In this document: in pieces, positions 12,789-25,384 of the stretch
Numbering within the stretch: the stretch's first letter is position 1
Layout of the letters: every line of letters starts with the position of its first letter
Assembly (NCBI GenBank): GCA_037102815.1
Contig: BTPP01000003.1
Coordinates: forward strand, 3,038,001 to 3,102,000
Length of the DNA: 64,000 bases
Origin: Neurospora intermedia
Lineage: Eukaryota; Ascomycota; Sordariomycetes; Sordariales; Sordariaceae
Reading direction: 5' to 3'
Position numbers and translations under genes: made by a program
The notes under the pieces: model-generated
Told to the model about the DNA's origin: nothing
Databases searched by the model: none
What the model saw: the letters and a program-made list of their open reading frames with translations, nothing else

Positions 12789-13900
12789 TAGATTTCAGAG
12801 TACAAGGTCATATGTTGAAAAAAAACAACCATGTGTTCCGGAGCACGGTGAACGCGTCTTGGATATTTTTTTTTCTTTGTGAGGACCAGAAGAACATGCA
12901 AGGACTGGGGATGTTGGTGTTTTTCAGGGGCCCCGTCAGAAAAAAAAAAGCGACGACGAGGATCAACGGGTGAGGCGGGCAGGCGGGCTAGCCTCGGGAA
13001 TTTGGTGTGGGATTTGTAGTTAGGACAAGGCCCTCCTTCCATACGGCATGCGAACCGAACGCTTTCTGGCTGGAGAGAGAAGGGGGAGGGGGGGCGACTG
13101 GGACTGTCTGGGACCATCTCTGCGACCGTGACGGGGGCATTGGACTGGCACCGCAACTGGCAGCGAACTTGCAGCCCACAGCTCCCAGGATCAACGCGAC
13201 CACGAGTGGAGCGACGAGGTATCGGAATCAACACCCGAAGTTTCGAGATTCCCACTGGGTTTCTCTCAGTCGCAGCGTCGTATTGCGCACACCCAGGAAC
13301 ACTACCCCGGGCTGACCGACGGACAGGAGTGCAGAAGCCAGAGTAAACACTAACCCTAACTGTTGTGACGGAGATCGGAAAAAGGAAAGGTGAGCGTGTT
13401 TGTCTGCTGGGGCGGGCAAGGGTGCGCCAAATGGTTTTACTCTGCGAACTCACACCGCTGCCTGGCGATGTGAGAGAGAAATTGCGAAAAATGCTGGCGA
13501 CTGTGGGGATCCAGGATGATGGATCAGGATCGATGTCGAGAAAAGGCAGGTGGGCCACGGCCTGAGGTGAAGACCGGAGCAAAAGGAATGAACGAGTACA
13601 GTTTGCGGGAAATGATGGACAGACACTGTCTAATTCTGCGCTTGTAAGAAAAAAAAAAAAAAAAAAAAAACCGTGCAGACGGTGGGTGCATTGCAGGCCA
13701 AGAGAAGTGTCAGATGTACCGAAGCGTTTCGTCCGTTTTGTAACGGCGGCGTCTAGGATACAGCACGGTGCGTTTAGCAGGCCTTATTTCTGATACTTCG
13801 ATCCGCCACACTTGCAAGGCCAGGCTGGTGCTTGTCTCCGCGCGTCTGGTATATCCACACGAACGAAGCGTAAAAACCGCCCGAGAGACTTCCCCTTGCT
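12789..13900 (-). promoter_or_regulatory. Probable leader and promoter of the regulator-like gene
   Basis: No separate gene is visible here. A long minus-strand open frame (up to 13582) stops just at the ATG of the regulator-like gene and has no protein-like character. An A20 run lies near 13650-13670. Long leaders with short upstream ORFs are common for fungal developmental regulators, but no transcript start can be read from sequence alone. Confidence 0.35.
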
Positions 13901-14310
13901 GTCATTCTTCAGCAAACTAGGCCATTGACGGTCCCGAACGAGACACGAGCGCACCAGTCCATATTACCCAGTGCCAGAGGCCGTCCGATGAGAAGAAGGA
14001 GACATCGGCAAGGTGTGTATGGATCATGGATGTGGTAAGACAGCGCATGGTCTGAAAACGTGAACAAGGGGCGAGTGCTTTTTAGATGAAGTGACCAATG
14101 ATGGCGAGGATACACAAGACTGCAGAGGCCGAGTAGCACCACTCTTTGCCCAACAAAGTATCGGTGACCGGAGCTAGCCACTCTCTGCCACTGAAGGCAA
14201 ACCCCTAGCGGCCTTCTGGCAGTCCGACGATGTTGATGGATTCGATGGATGCGACTTGACTCTGGGGCCCGCCGTGTGGTGAACGAATTTGGTGACGCTG
14301 GCGCCTTCTC

Positions 14311-14349
14311 ACTGGAGTTCCTGACTGGAGTTCCTGACTGGAGTTCCTC
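14311..14349. repeat. 13-bp tandem repeat, three copies
   Basis: The unit ACTGGAGTTCCTG occurs twice exactly and a third time with one change, followed by a partial copy. It lies inside an open frame on each strand, but neither frame is recognisable. Confidence 0.85.
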
Positions 14350-16154
14350 ACTGGAGGTCTCTGGCGTATCCCTCGACGTTGCTTCCATCGTTTTTCGGTT
14401 GCATGGGCAAGGATGGGCGGTGTGCATGTGGGTCCCGTATCCCACGCGCGGATCCCTGCCTTGACTGGCCATTTGGAGAATCCATGCACCTTTCGATTCT
14501 CCCCAGTCACCATCAGAAGGCCCTTGCCTGATAAATCGGCCTGGATGGCTTCGAGAACATTACTGTGTAGAAAGCCACTAGCTACAAAAGCAACGGCGGA
14601 ATCGGTGTCGCCTCGGAGCGAAAGCCCATGTTTGGCAGCGAAATACCAATGTGAACCAAGCTCTCGACAACAGCCGCTCCATCTGCCCCCCGCCGCACAG
14701 CATACAGAGCACGCTTGTGTTTGTAGCCGCACGCGGAAAGAATACTCTAGCGATGCGCGGTAGATACCGACAGTGACTAGGGTGCACGAGTCGCAACTCT
14801 GGCTCTTGGTGCCTCCATCGCGCTCAGCCGGTCGCCGTCACTCATCACGCCCCTGTCAGATTTTTCGGTGGACCTGGGGGGGGAAACGACGACGACGAAA
14901 AGACCCGGACGTCGCGCGTCGACTCGTCAACGGTTGGCTAGCTTGCTCCTCTCCGGCCCCACCCTTCAGAGACTTTAGTGAGAAAGTTAGAGCGCCGGGA
15001 CCACTCGGTCGCGTATCGCCTCTAGGCTCCACCAGCCAAGAACTCAACTGACTCTGAACAGACTCATTTCATGGCCAAGCGCTATCGCTCGTGACAGTCG
15101 CTATGGCGAGACCGTCGCACGAGGCTTCTCGAGGCGTGTGTGAGAACTGACTAATACGTAGGCGTTTGAAGTGAATGCGATGGGCGCAGTCTGCGTCTCG
15201 GGAGGCGGATCGCTGGACCTTCTTTTTCCTCAATCTGTGAAATTGTAGTGACCACGTGCCCTGCAAGAAAGCCAGTTTTGATATGATAGGCAGCCGCAAT
15301 GTCGTCAGAGATGACACTACCTAGGCAGTAAACAGCCATTGTGCGCTTGAGGTTCCTAGCCACCACACTGCCGTTATAGGGGAAGCAACTGAAGACCTCG
15401 ATCTCGAGCAAACTGCGATAGGTACCGCGTTTGCGACTCTGCACACTGGCCCGTACCCCCCACCGGGAAAGCTGCACCACTCAGCTAGCAGCAAATCCGC
15501 TGTGAGTGCCCGGCAAATGTGCGTGGTGCGAAATCGCATGCGTTGCTTGGCGGGCAAGGCGCAGATAGGCGGACAGCCGACGAAAACCAGCAAAATGATC
15601 GCGAATTGCCCAAGGACATTTGCGTTATTTCTGCAGTTCTCCGATAACGCCCAGCTCGGTGTCTATGGTTTGCGTACTGCTTCCACCATCGGCTCAGGAC
15701 CTCCTGCGGTGCGACTCGCTAGCTTGTGTTCCACCGCCGTACGCGTCCAAATCACCTCTGCCAGGTCACGCTTTGTGATGGGAAGTTATGGGAGTGCAAA
15801 AGCTAAACGTGAGACCCGAACATGAGGCCTGAGATGCACGAGGGGGTTGATGATAGTGCACTGCGCGCCGACATCGACGCACAGCCCTTGTTGCATACTT
15901 CCCGACGCCCTGGCTGGGTGAAACAGGTCACCCCTGCAATTCCCAGAAGCCCTGCCCAGCAGTCGATGGCACCCGCACCTAGCAGGCTTTCGACAGGCAC
16001 CCGATTTTTCTGGAACATCTGTGATCCTGGGATACCTGACTTGGGCCAGGACCCCTGTCCAAATGCGGCAACTTTGCAACGGTGTAGGTAACAAGGAATA
16101 AAACAATAAGGGGTGTGTTCAAGTCAGACGTTGAAGTTTCAATGTCGACCTCTA

Positions 16155-17271
16155 TCACGACAATGGCGGTCCTTGCGCACATATCCGACATAATAATACT
16201 GCCCGTGTAGCACGAAGCCCCGACCACGGACACGTTGGGTGTAAAGACCGCCGCAAAACAGCGTCACTAGACGCCCGACACTGGTCATGAAATACGACAT
16301 CTTCCCAGACGCGCCACGTTGTGAGAGGCCTGGTGGATAGTGTGATGTTTGTAATGGGAAATGTGTGAAGACGAAACAGAGTGCGACTTACCGAATCATG
16401 GCCGGGCTCTTCCTTATACTGGCCCGGGGCCTGACGATGAGCCATTGACAATCCCATGGATAATTATTACCCTTTGCGTAAAGGGCAACGGTGAATGTGT
16501 CTATAAAGGAAAATAGTTAATAAGGGATAGAACAAACATATGGCCCTACCGGTCTTCGGAAGCCATCCTGGACGCTGTGCTCTCCGTAGACAGATGTATA
16601 TCCTTGCCAACGGATGTGTAGAGGCGGGAACGTTGAGCGACCGGCCTGGTGACAGCTGGACCATGTGCGGTAGTGGATTCACTGAGTACTCACAATGCTT
16701 TGTCTTGCCTTCGGTAGCTGAAGGGATCTTGATGGTAGATGCTAGGAGGACGCGACGGCGAACGGATACCTCCAAGGTAATGTGAGGCAGCCTGGGCCGT
16801 TCTCTGGTTGTTTCTTTGCCGTGAACCTAGCTCAGCGGGATGCACGAATGGTAATACTTGTTGACTAGGAGACAGGAGACGGATCTTACGCTGGCGTGAA
16901 GATTAGCAAAGCTGGGGAAAGGAAGACGTTAGCAAACAGTCTGTTGAATGTGCTTTGAAGAGCGGGTTTCTCGACTATTAAAAATAGTAATGAAGTGGCA
17001 GCGGCCTGGGAAATCAGACCGAAATTTCTAAGCTCAATGCATTGTCCGAGGGCCGCACTAGACTGGAACGTTGCCGAAATTGAAACGGCTTTGCCTTGGA
17101 TTGCGCAGCCCCTTGCAAGAAAACGGTACGGCAATCTAGGGACCACCGCAAAGCCGGTGGAGAAGCTTGGAGGAGAAAAAAGAGAGAGACACACACACAC
17201 ACACATACCAATGTCGTAAATTGAGTTTTTCCGATTCTTGAGTTGAAAAACATACGCTCAAAGTAAATGCT
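16155..17271 (-). other. Candidate spliced locus of tiny exons, coding status unclear
   Basis: On the minus strand a run of good splice signals outlines small exons: 17271-17209, 16911-16890, 16826-16770, 16708-16694, 16645-16550, 16500-16471, 16418-16392 and 16329 onward. The first exon follows a CTGAC branch-like motif and CACAG. The second follows CTAAC, a pyrimidine tract and CCCCAG. Another intron ends TTAAC...TTTATAG. From 16911 on, two of the three frames stay open through all later exons; one ends at 16155 and the other in its last exon near 16285. No frame gives a protein I know. It could be a lineage-specific gene, a decaying gene, a spliced non-coding RNA, or chance. Exons this small in such number are unusual for fungi, which lowers my confidence. 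Confidence 0.25.
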
Positions 17272-20200
17272 CTGTGACCATTCAGGTCAGTGTCTGTTTT
17301 GCTTCGATTTAGTCGAGAGTAGTACAGTAGTCAATTCATGCTGCGACTTGGGAAACCAATTCAGGGGCAATCTGCCAGGGCCAGTGTGGTGGACAGCCCC
17401 TGCTGCAGCCACGTGCGAGGGCAGAAGGGTTATCATGCAGGTGGAACTGAAGCTTCAACTTTGTTACATACATGTACGTTCGTACCTTACCTTTCAACGA
17501 AACTTTGGAGGCAGCCGGGGTCTGTAGTCGGCTGTGACGCGCTGCACACGCTTATGTTGGTCTCTGCAGATACGTCACCTCTCGATGTCAACGCCGGAAG
17601 CGCTTTGTATTAGATTGCAGAGAATTGGAGCTGTGTCGGCTCCTTGGCCGAACATCAAATTGGTCGGGGCCGCTGTGGGTTTGAATGACCTTCACTAAAT
17701 CGGAGCGTGGAATCCCTGACCCTGAATGAAATGTTAGATAAATTCGGTGATGTGCTTGGCTTTCTATATGCGGTGCATTGATCGAAATCGAAGTATTTGA
17801 ACCTCCGCAATTGAGGGGATCGAATGGGGATTCGACGGGGACCGTAGGTTTGAAGGGACAGGTGTCAATAGCTGATAGCTTGTACTAGCATGTACCTGGA
17901 TGAATGTCGAAAAAGATGACATACCAGTTCCCAGGTAAAAAGCCCGGGGCAAAAATCGGATGGAGAGGTCGTCTCAAGTGGATATTGTGGTATGGTGCGA
18001 AGTGGTGCGTCCAACTCGGGGCGGACCGCGATCAATGGTGATGTTGTACTATGTATAAAGCTGATATTGTATGAAAGGTTTGTAGACCTGTCACCGCGGG
18101 CACCAGGTTGCCGTCGAAAGCACGTTCGGATGGAGGTCGTTCGTGGGCGGAGCAAGGATGATCGCGGAGGCGACAGGGCTGGTAGCTCTGTGAGTTACAC
18201 CGCAGTTAGAAATCAGTAAGATGAACAAGACGTGTGAATAAGCACCACTAGGACACCCATGAACCCAAAGTTATGCTCCAAGGTATAAGAAGATATTACG
18301 AATATCTCTACATGAAAGAGCAAAGCATGGGATGGTAGTTGCCCAGATGTAGACAGCGAGGTTGTAGCCAAGCTGGGTACCTGGTGTTGGGTCTTCAAGG
18401 GCTATCGACGGGGAGCTTGCGGAACGGCATGGCAGGCGGGCCGGGATTAGGGTAGGGGACAAGCATCATGCCGCCGAGCCTGGAGAAACGCCACGGGAAA
18501 GGTGTCGAAAGCACAGCCAGGTTCCAGATCGTGCCTGGACGACAAGTGAAGGCAGGAGTGCGCAATTGGAGCGTGGGGATGGTGGGATAGTGTCAGAAGC
18601 GCCCAGGCGCATATAGTGTTTGGATAAGAAACAACAGGCGATACCCGACACAGCCAGCAAGAGGTACAGCAGCGGGGATATATCAACGACATCACGTACC
18701 TGAAGATTGTTCCGGAAAATACCAGTTGAAGCTAGAAAGTCGAGCGGTCGCTGGTGCGGAGTAGAAGCACTACGCTGGCTAATGTATCTCCTTTGACTTT
18801 GACTAGTGGGAGTCTGGAAGTCTGAAAGCTTGGAAAGTTGCTTGAAGAAGACGGAAGGGCTAGGGGGGATGCAGTGGTTCAATGAAGGGATGCGCGCACA
18901 ATCTCGATGGTCGTGGACGTAAAGCTGAGTTTTTTTTTTTTTTTTTTTCTTTTTTTTCTAGCTCTGCAGCTTAGATTTGGTGCGAGGAAGAATACGTCTG
19001 TGACAAAAGATGAAGCTCGAGGTACGTGTTGAGAGAAGACGGACCGAGGATTCAACAAATGGGCTTCCTCAGATATCGCCGGCCAGTCCCAACTGCGCCA
19101 GTAGGTAATCCATTTGCAAGGGGCACCTGCAGCCTAGCGCTCCTTCCCTCAGGGATGTGTGTCTGTGGGGAAGTAAAGACACGCTGCTAGACGCGAACAC
19201 GTGAATGGGGTGACAATTGATGTCCTCAGATGGAAGCCTTTCATCGCTTCTTCTAAGCTTGGCTTTGATGGCTACTCGCTTCGAGACTGAACGTCGTTTG
19301 ACAAGTAGTAGTGTAAATACAGGTACGCGCACGTTTGGATAGAAGCAATGAGCCCGTACGTCGGGCAGATTGCTCCGAGAAAACACGCGATGCTGTGTCC
19401 ACCTGAGACGGATGAAAGCTCAAATACCGAACCGATAGGAGGTACGTAGGCCGAGAGCGACACTCGCCGAGAGCAAAATTATCATAGTGGCAGCGCTCCA
19501 GATTTTGTATTTATTGGACATGAGGGCACGGGTGAAAGAACCTGCGTGGTTGCCTTCACAAGTGCAGGGGTACAAAGTCCGTGATCGTCAGACAAACCTG
19601 CACAACGACTTTTTTTCGATGGTATAGAGCAACACATAAACCGAAATGAAGCCAATCCACATTGAACTTGTTAGCAACGAGTTGCCATAAGCACACGCGT
19701 GCAACGAGACAGGAACACTGTCACTAACAGCTGGAAGGGACTACTTAGTTCTCGATGCAAACGGGATCCTCTGCAATGTTGCGTCAAAGGAGGGCAAATG
19801 CTGACAAGGATGCATTGGACAGTGATATTGTAGAAGCCGAGCCTGACTGTACTCATGGCCGGTATTTTCCAACACCGCGTAATCTTGTAGAAGGCGCTTT
19901 GAGTTCAGGATGTTTTTGGGGGGCATTTCCAAAAGACAGGCTTCCGAGACACAGTCCGGGGGCAAGGATATACCTACCTGTTTGCGACCGTTGGGCGGCC
20001 TGCATTAGGCTTGAGAAAAGACAGCCAGTGGAGGAACACCGACCCGCACATAGGGACCCTGAGCTTCATGGTACAGCAACCCTACGATGGAAGCTTCTGA
20101 AGCTTCTTCGAAGCCTGGGGTGAGTACCCTAAAGATGGTGCTTGTCAGGGAATTGTTGCGGCAAGGCGAATGTTGACTGGCTCGCAAAGGAACAACCCCC

Positions 20201-23200
20201 GTGCCCGTACTGGACCATGCATGAATCCGGCGCTCTTTACCCTGGTTCTCGAGACGTCCGGGAAAAGGTGTGATGGAAGAAAGGGGTGAAGAGGGACAAA
20301 TTACATTGAAGAGAGGTGCCGACAAGCTGTTGTCTGCCAGGCACACCAGCAGGGTGGTTGGACAGACAGACAACTAGGATTGAGCATGGTTTCAAGAAAG
20401 CAGCCAAAGCAGCGGGTGACAGGGCAACCGTTCAAGCGAACGCATGGAGACAAGACATGGAGGATACCCATGAAAGTCATCCATGGACGCCAGCGTGGGA
20501 CTGGGATGGGGGATGGATGATGGATGATGGGAAAGGCGTGTTTGAATCCCAGCTTCCCCCGTGAACCCTGCTCTGGCATCTCCGTCTGGAACACAATGAG
20601 GCATGCCAAGGCGAACCCAATAAAAAAAAGAAAGAACAAATAAAAAGAAAGAAAAAAGATAAAGCAAAAAAAGTCCAGGAAACTCGAAATGATGCGTTTC
20701 ATTCCTTGAACTGTTAATGCGGTTGGCAACGAATTATTGGATGGTAATTGGAGGAAATATTTGGTTGTGCAAAGGCCCAAGAGGAAAGATTCCGTCCCAA
20801 TTCAACCTGTACCGCTGTATCTTTCAGTGGCGTTCTCGATCCCATATAAGGACATACCATGTTCCGTACGTCGTCCGTTTTGCTGCCACTTACACAGTAA
20901 GCTCCGATGGTCTGCTGGCGGAGGAGTGAATTAGCTTCCACTTTAGATTGTATGTTGATACCCCCATCTCCCATCTAGGCCTTCTGGTGGTAATGGCGGT
21001 CAAGAAACATACCTACATATTGCTCGCCCGTTGTCCTATCGCTTGACTTGATTTGCTTTGCATAGGACGGGTGACCCGTCGTTCGACTGCTATTTGTCGC
21101 CAGTGTTACGTGCCGAGGGAGGAGTGGAAGCGCTCTGCACTTTGTGGTTTTACTAGGCCACACGGGGTAATTTCTTGGTGTCTTCAGTGGTCGTTCGGAT
21201 GCAACGTGATGCGTCCTTGGTGCCGGGGCTGGTAGCAACGCATCCGTCACCGCTCATACTCGGCAAGTGCAGTTGAGGTGTCGGTTCAATTTCCTACGTT
21301 ATGAGACGTGCGTAGCAGGTACGTATCTCCTCCGTTTAGGCACACAGTCATCTTTGGGCCAATTGGTGATCAAGCACCCAGCGTCTGACACCATACGTGA
21401 TGGATTTGTCATTGAGACGACAAAAGTCCAGACCAATTGGATGTAGTCGACACATTTCCCCATACGATCACATGCTCTACCGTCGGAGTATTGCACAAGC
21501 TGGCATTGCACGACTCATAAGGTCCGAAGAATACGAGAATGAGCGCGTAGTGTACACCCATACACTAGTAGCGGTACTTAGGTCCTGGCGTCGTCGGCAA
21601 AAAAGGAGTAAAAAAGATTGAGACTGGGCAACAAGTCTTGAGAATTGATACAAACAACAGACGACAGAAACCTAGGTAGGCGATGGGAAAGTCTCAGAGA
21701 GCCTATACGTGCATGAAGCGCATAGTTTCGGTAAGATACGTGATAAACTTTGTTCCGGTACGCTCAGCTGTCGGCTACCTATCCGTACAATACAGTGCTT
21801 GGCATGCCGTTCAACATACACTAGTAGGTCACCGTGTTCTACTTGCCGGCAAGCATCTCGCGCTGGGCCACAACCGTTTTCTCAAGGGACTTTCTCTGCT
21901 TCACCCATCGTGAAAGGCAGCGCGGAAAGCCCTGGTCATGAATTCGTCCTCAATATATAGCGTCACTACGACGCGGCGATGATCTATTCTATCTTGCTTT
22001 TCCGGATTTCCATCAATGAGGCCAAGGCATATCCGGTGCTCATTTCCCCAATCTGGCGGAAGGCTTCAGTTCGCTCGAACACTTGGGGCACACGAGCACA
22101 AACATCATATCCTCGCGCTAGACCCTCTCGACGAGGCACCTGAAGGTACCCTGATACGCCGAGCACCCTAACCGAGACCCCACCCTCCGCCCCCACCCAA
22201 TTTGCCGTCACCACAGTCATCGGCACTCTCGATTCGATCCCCGTCTTGCATCCACCCACCTTTGATGGTGTGTGTGGAGACCTGTGCTCCGTGATGAGAT
22301 ACTCGGCGTCCGTATTCCGCATTCTCGGTACTCCTCCGCGCTGTTGCACGTACAATGCAGTCGCGAGGTACCTAACGGCCGTTCTACACTACTTCAGAAT
22401 CAGGAAGAGATGCGAGCATGCGGCAGAAGCGCAACTTTTCTCTTCTCTCCGTCTCTCGCAAGACGCTTCACGGTCAGGACCGCTTGGGTGGGCTGGGAGT
22501 TGTCATTTTTCTCTTGCCTCAGGAAGCGGATAACCAAGGTGATAGATCGCCTTAGGATGCGGAATAGTCCCATCACTGCGTCCACCGGTACTCGCTACAC
22601 TCGGTGCCGGGTAACGCTAACATCTTTTCCGGCCTATTCGGACAGGTCCCCAGAAATCAAATGGCGACACAGTACACCAGCGCCCCCAAGATGCTCTACG
22701 AGGTACTCGACTCGGCGGAAATACCAGGCCTCCGTGTGCCGTCCCGTGAGCTGTTGGTCTTGGACATCTAGTGTACGGAGGCGCCTCGTGGAGCATCCCA
22801 ATGTCTTCCGCCGCCGATATACAGACTGCTTTCTGCTACGGTACCTAGATGTCTTCTTGCATGGCAGACGGATATCTGCTAGATCCCGCAACAGTTCCAT
22901 GTCCTTGACGGCTTGACCCCAACCCAGCCAGTCCAGCCGACTCAGGCAGACCAGGCAAGGACCCAGAGCCCAGCTAGCCTTCCCGCCATCCTTGCTGCAA
23001 TATCCCTTGTTTCCCCTCCAAGAGCTTACTGCCTCAGGGGTTTGAACTTCTTGATGGGGCGGCTCTCAGTGGACAACTCCCCAGACAATTCTTGAATGGT
23101 GGTTTGAAGGTAACGGTACCCGAGAGCCTGGTCAAGAGATCTCTACCCCATGGAAATACCCTGACAGGAACCAACCCCCAGTAGCAAGACAAGAGGGAAA

Positions 23201-25360
23201 GAAGGCAGAGACCAACTTGACACCATACGCCATTTGCATGTGAATAGCAGCACTGAGTGGCATATTGTCAGCTCTTCTCTTCTTGGACATATATCACTCA
23301 AAAGAGGAGGAGAAATTCTTTCAGCCACATTCTCGAAGGATGCAGTGCTGTGTTTCGCAGCGACACTCGAGGTTCACCGCATCGCGTATTGACCATCCGT
23401 ACAATTTCACAGCGTAGTATTGAGTCGTCAGCACATGCATAAGAGGAAACGGCTTTGCATTGGTCGTCCAATCAGGCGAGTTGCCCGAGAAACTTGGGAA
23501 CGTCGCGACTTTTGCAGTCGAGCGAGGTGTGTGGTAGGCTCTCAACACCCACGGTCTAGGGACAAAATGAGGCCATTATGTTATCACGTAGCCATCCGAT
23601 CCGAAGTGGTTGCCAGTCAGGCGACGGTTTGGCCCCCTTTTAACTGCATTCCGCACAGGATAGATCAATCACGGGTGGGTACGAGAACACTTTTCCGCCT
23701 ACGCACTCCATCGCCGAGAAATCGAAACCCATTGAGGTGCTTTGACCTCATCTCCGGAAGGCTCCTCCATGTCTGGTTACGTATCGATACTTCATCACGA
23801 GCGAACGAGCAGTTCGGATAAGTAGCGTAAACCCTTCAAGGCAGATCAAAAAGCAGTCAGTATCTTGGACGATATCGATCTGGTGGAGGCTCTCGGTTGC
23901 TAGGCACATGGAAGTGTAACTGAATTTGCCATCCTGAATGGCTCGTTCTTAGCCCACGTATCCCACCACTCCTACGTACCTCCGCTAGGTGATGATCCCT
24001 TTTCGAAAATTATGTTCACTCGAGTGGGTAGTCGGCAATATACACTACCTACCTTCTATGGTTGTACTTCAGCTGCTTACATGATGATACCACAGAGGCG
24101 CAAACTGCCTAGTCAATATGTTATGCAGTTGAACTAATGGTATCTCGGATGTTCCGGCGGTATACTACCAGAATTGGCGGCCATCAGTGACTTTTGCACA
24201 TACCAAAGCCCTACTATGTACATGTCAACACCCTAGTAGCGCGTTTCCTCTTCGAGATGGGACTCGGGATATCGTCCGGTCTAATGATGGTCTTTCCCAC
24301 ATCTGTCCCTCACTCCGTACTGGCAACCGATATAGTAAGGTCTCCGATAGCAGCAAGTAAAACCGACCTGGCCGGAGAAACGGCCAGCGTTCTGCCACAG
24401 GTGCCGCTCTCGAGATGCCAAACGTTTCATAGCGTCTTGGAGATAGCAATAGTTCATGTTGTTCAGCAAAAGATGAGCCTTTGTAACCCTCCGATCGCCC
24501 ACTCGTATCATTGAATTTTACTCCTGACCGGATGTCTCCATCTTCGACAATAGGCGATAACACGGAGGCGACCGTCGAAATTCATGCTAGTGGCCAAGAA
24601 GACCACGGAACCGCGCGACTTACATAGTAGACGACGCTTCGGTTGAACGACCAAAAACAACATGACATTCGTTTCACACAGTTTTGGCCAAAGTTACCTC
24701 TCTCCGAGACCAGTGATCCTGCAACAATAGCTTGGTTTGAGTTTGGTCTGCTTTTGACCGACAGTTTGAACGGCGCGGTTGGCTAGGCGGTCGGTTTCGC
24801 TGATGACACCTTTTCCTCCGTTGTAATCGACTTTCGTAAGTTCGTCGGCGATTGGACCTTGAACAGGAGTTCACCGAACAAGCTGCAGTGTAGAGCACTA
24901 CAACATCGTTACGTACACTACCTATGATCAATCTCACTCCAACGGGCAGAAAGCAGTTTAAAAATTTCGAAACAAGAGAATACTGGTAATAAATGGGATG
25001 AAGAAGTCGCAAAGAACTTGTCTAATTCTTGAATATCTTCAATCTCTTTCTTGGACTGTGGTTCAAATAAACAGAACAAGCACCCTTGTCTTTCCAGGCC
25101 ATCTCCCCCAACCTGGCGGGCGGATAGGGAGACAAGGACAAGGAAGTTTTTTTATGTCGCCCTGGCAGCCCTGGGGCCGCCACTGATGTGGTGGTGGTGG
25201 TGGTGGTCGTGTTGGTGGTGCATCATCTCTTCAGGGGATTATGGAGGTGGGTGGCCTGGAGAGCCTGGGTGGGTGGGTGGATGGATGGGATGGATGGTGG
25301 TGCCAGGAGGCAGGCACGATGCTACCTAAACGTTCGCTGGGCAAGCCCCCCCCCCTTCTC

Positions 25361-25384
25361 CCTGCCTGCCTGCCTGCCTGCCTG
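25361..25384. repeat. Tetranucleotide repeat (CCTG)6
   Basis: Six perfect CCTG units lie in non-coding sequence, preceded by a C run near 25347-25355. Confidence 0.85.

Noticed and set aside
12788-13582. 264-codon minus-strand open frame ending at the regulator-like ATG
   Set aside because: It ends in a stop just before the true start and shows no protein character; best read as leader sequence.
13909-14472. 187-codon minus-strand open frame near 14 kb
   Set aside because: It contains the 13-bp tandem repeat, overlaps other open frames on both strands, and has no domain or conserved-looking core; GC-rich DNA gives such frames by chance.
21984-22916. Overlapping open frames of 123 and 214 codons at 22 kb
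   Set aside because: They lie on opposite strands of the same DNA. The minus frame lacks an ATG at its start and neither matches a family.
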